Shown here: piece after piece, positions 6,604 through 7,335 of the stretch
How positions within the stretch are numbered: the stretch's first letter is position 1
Layout: the number at the start of each line of letters is the position of its first letter
DNA from: M30B19 sp041688615
Lineage (GTDB): Bacteria > Planctomycetota > Planctomycetia > Pirellulales > Pirellulaceae
DNA length: 7,335 nt
Direction: 5' to 3'
NCBI GenBank assembly: GCA_041688615.1
Contig: JBDNHU010000074.1
Location: 1-7,335, forward strand
The notes under the pieces: model-generated
What the model saw: the letters and a program-made list of their open reading frames with translations, nothing else
Told to the model about the DNA's origin: nothing
The model's database searches: none
Translations under genes and position numbers: made by a program

Positions 6604-6629
6604 CCAAGAGCCACTTCCAAGAGCCACTT
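6604..6629. repeat. Perfect tandem duplication, 13-bp unit x2
   Basis: CCAAGAGCCACTT at 6604-6616 is repeated exactly at 6617-6629, and the next two bases (CC) continue into a third partial copy. It is unrelated in sequence to the 16-bp duplication 30 bp to its left. Confidence 0.88.
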
Positions 6630-6680
6630 CCTTGAGGCAGCGTTTGATCAAAAAAAAAATCTAGTATTTGCCCTGCGAGT

Positions 6681-6914
6681 CTACTGAGGATGATGAATTT
6701 GAACAATTTCGCGAGCTTCCTTGGCATCTGTCTCGCGAACGACTACATCGATCCCAAGGGTACCTGTAAATCCCGCCTGAAGTTCTCCGTTGATCTCACA
6801 TTCGATCTCGTGGTCCAGCAGAGTGTTTTTAATCAACTCCGCAATGACCGGGTTGAAGACCGTGCATACGGTCACAAGGCGAATATCTGGGCTTTCGCTT
6901 TTAATATTTTTCAT
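6681..6914 (-). CDS. DUF2007-family small protein (putative signal-transducing protein)
   Basis: A 77-aa protein whose body (about residues 13-72) fits the DUF2007 pattern: an opening strand (RLVTVCTVF), a helix (NPVIAELIKNTLLDHEI), a strand leading to a short loop (ECEINGELQAG), then a strand and final helix (GIDVVVRETDAKEAREIVQ). The family is annotated as a putative prokaryotic signal-transducing or PII-like small domain; no biochemical role is established that I can cite. No signal peptide or membrane helix is seen. I chose the ATG at 6914 because AAGG lies 9 nt before it. An ATG at 6929 (82 aa, GGA upstream) is also possible. The much longer 105-aa reading from 6998 adds a non-conserved N-terminus and has no advantage. 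It is convergent with the endonuclease-like gene, so likely a separate transcription unit. Confidence 0.75.
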   Translation of the reverse strand: MKNIKSESPDIRLVTVCTVFNPVIAELIKNTLLDHEIECEINGELQAGFTGTLGIDVVVRETDAKEAREIVQIHHPQ

Positions 6915-7011
6915 AGCATTTACCTTCATTAGTTTTTCCGAGCGAAACCGCACATCCCGCGAAAGCTGTGCACTGAAGTGATCCGTTTTTGGCAGCACCG
7001 CGAAGACTAGA

Positions 7012-7043
7012 CCAAGTGCTCTTGGCCCAGAAAATCCTTGGCC
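7012..7043. promoter_or_regulatory. Hairpin and direct repeats, candidate operator upstream of DUF2007
   Basis: CCAAG (7012-7016), loop TGCT, CTTGG (7021-7025) forms a 5-bp hairpin. CTTGGCC at 7021-7027 recurs exactly at 7037-7043, 16 bp further on. Three related half-sites in 32 bp, about 85-130 nt upstream of the DUF2007 start, is an operator-like arrangement. The elements are short and chance cannot be excluded. Confidence 0.3.
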
Positions 7044-7058
7044 AGACGTTTGACGGCC

Positions 7059-7068
7059 GAAAATTTTC
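7059..7068. repeat. 10-bp perfect palindrome GAAAATTTTC
   Basis: A perfect A/T-rich palindrome about 145 nt upstream of the DUF2007 start, next to the repeat cluster at 7012-7043. It could be a bent or protein-binding site, but palindromes of this length also arise by chance. Confidence 0.3.
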
Positions 7069-7251
7069 TCGTGATGACGCTTGCTGATGCGAGTACGCGG
7101 TTCTCACACGGTTGACGGGCTTTGGTTGGATGATTTGTGCGCGCCTGTCCAAGACAGACGGTTCCTTGAATTTGTCAGACTGTTCGTTGACGGCGCTTGC
7201 CTGCTCATGTTGAGCCGTATAGACCGTTGATTCAAACAAATCCATCTCGTT

Positions 7252-7335
7252 TTAGAAGTCAGGGTTAGCGACCAAGTTGATATGGCGTCCGGCATGTTCA
7301 AGCTGGGCCTCAATGTTCAGCGAATTAACCTTCAG
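7252..7335 (-). CDS. C-terminal fragment of a gene entering from the right edge (possible TolC-family tail)
   Basis: The minus strand is open for 27 codons from the window edge to a TAA at 7252-7254, ending AGRHINLVANPDF. The last residues resemble the tail of the TolC-family protein (PGGHIDSVAKPR), and the DNA matches closely too: CATATC, then GGTCGCTAA a few bases on, occur in both. This suggests, but does not show, that the incomplete gene encodes another outer-membrane efflux protein of the same kind. The remaining upstream residues are too few to test. The open frame might instead be chance. Confidence 0.35.
   Translation of the reverse strand: MKVNSLNIEAQLEHAGRHINLVANPDF

Larger units (their letters stand above)
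6537..6680. other. Convergent intergenic gap rich in short duplications
   Basis: These 144 bp separate the convergent endonuclease-like and DUF2007 genes. They hold two unrelated tandem duplications (6543-6574 and 6604-6629), a 5-bp stem (CCAAC 6580-6584 with GTTGG 6592-6596) and a run of ten As (6650-6659). On the minus strand that A-run is a T10 tract about 20 nt after the DUF2007 stop, but I find no G/C-rich stem directly before it, so a standard terminator is not supported. Confidence 0.55.
6930..7251. other. Intergenic region upstream of DUF2007, no confident gene
   Basis: About 320 bp. A minus-strand frame of 114 codons (ATG at 7245, ending at 6901) fits between the edge fragment and DUF2007. 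It would begin 6 nt after the edge fragment's stop and overlap the DUF2007 start by 14 nt, an operon-like arrangement. Its second half is unlike a real protein, no family is recognised and its ribosome binding site is poor, so I do not call it. Repeat elements at 7012-7043 and a palindrome at 7059-7068 suggest regulatory DNA instead. Confidence 0.45.

Noticed and set aside
6644..6660. T10 tract on the minus strand after DUF2007 as an intrinsic terminator.
   Set aside because: No G/C-rich stem directly precedes the tract in the direction of transcription.
6901..7245. A 114-codon minus-strand frame positioned in an operon-like way before DUF2007.
   Set aside because: The first half could be protein-like, but the second half is rich in Trp, Arg, Gly and Cys in no pattern, the ribosome binding site is poor and no family is recognised. 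Kept only as a note in the intergenic entry.

Overview
The window looks like chromosomal DNA from a Gram-negative-type bacterium. It encodes an outer-membrane TolC-family channel, a Tat-exported periplasmic oxidase and a membrane phospholipid synthase. Base composition is balanced, intergenic gaps are wide (140 to 460 bp) and ribosome binding sites are mostly weak. With the style of the efflux/oxidase proteins, this is compatible with a marine Planctomycetota (Pirellulaceae-like) genome, but that assignment is an inference from general character and not proven by a marker gene.

Layout. On the minus strand (3471 to 300) lies a two-gene unit: a CzcC/CusC-like TolC-family outer-membrane protein, then, 55 nt downstream, a Tat-exported two-domain multicopper oxidase with Met/His-rich flanks. 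Together they look like a periplasmic metal (most likely copper) detoxification operon. No RND pump, membrane-fusion adaptor or metal regulator is present in the window. Downstream of the oxidase, positions 1-299 hold a hairpin, a short palindrome and, at best, the first codons of another minus-strand gene.

On the plus strand (3936 to 6536) lies a second pair: a ClsA-architecture cardiolipin synthase with two N-terminal membrane segments and two HKD motifs, followed by an endonuclease/exonuclease/phosphatase (DNase I-like fold) protein. The pairing recalls E. coli ybhO (clsB)-ybhP. The two pairs diverge from a 464 bp region that contains an inverted repeat close to the efflux operon start and an orphan rho-independent terminator pointing toward cls.

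At the right (6681-7335, minus strand) is a small DUF2007-family protein gene. Upstream of it is a stretch of about 320 bp with repeat and palindrome elements. At the window edge, a 27-codon C-terminal fragment ends in a tail resembling that of the TolC-family protein. The 144 bp between the endonuclease-like gene and DUF2007 carries two independent short tandem duplications and an A10 tract.

I see no tRNA, rRNA, CRISPR array, insertion sequence or phage gene. The recognised genes belong to known families. The less explained signals are the orphan terminator, the operator-like repeats, the short tandem duplications and the possible second TolC-like tail.
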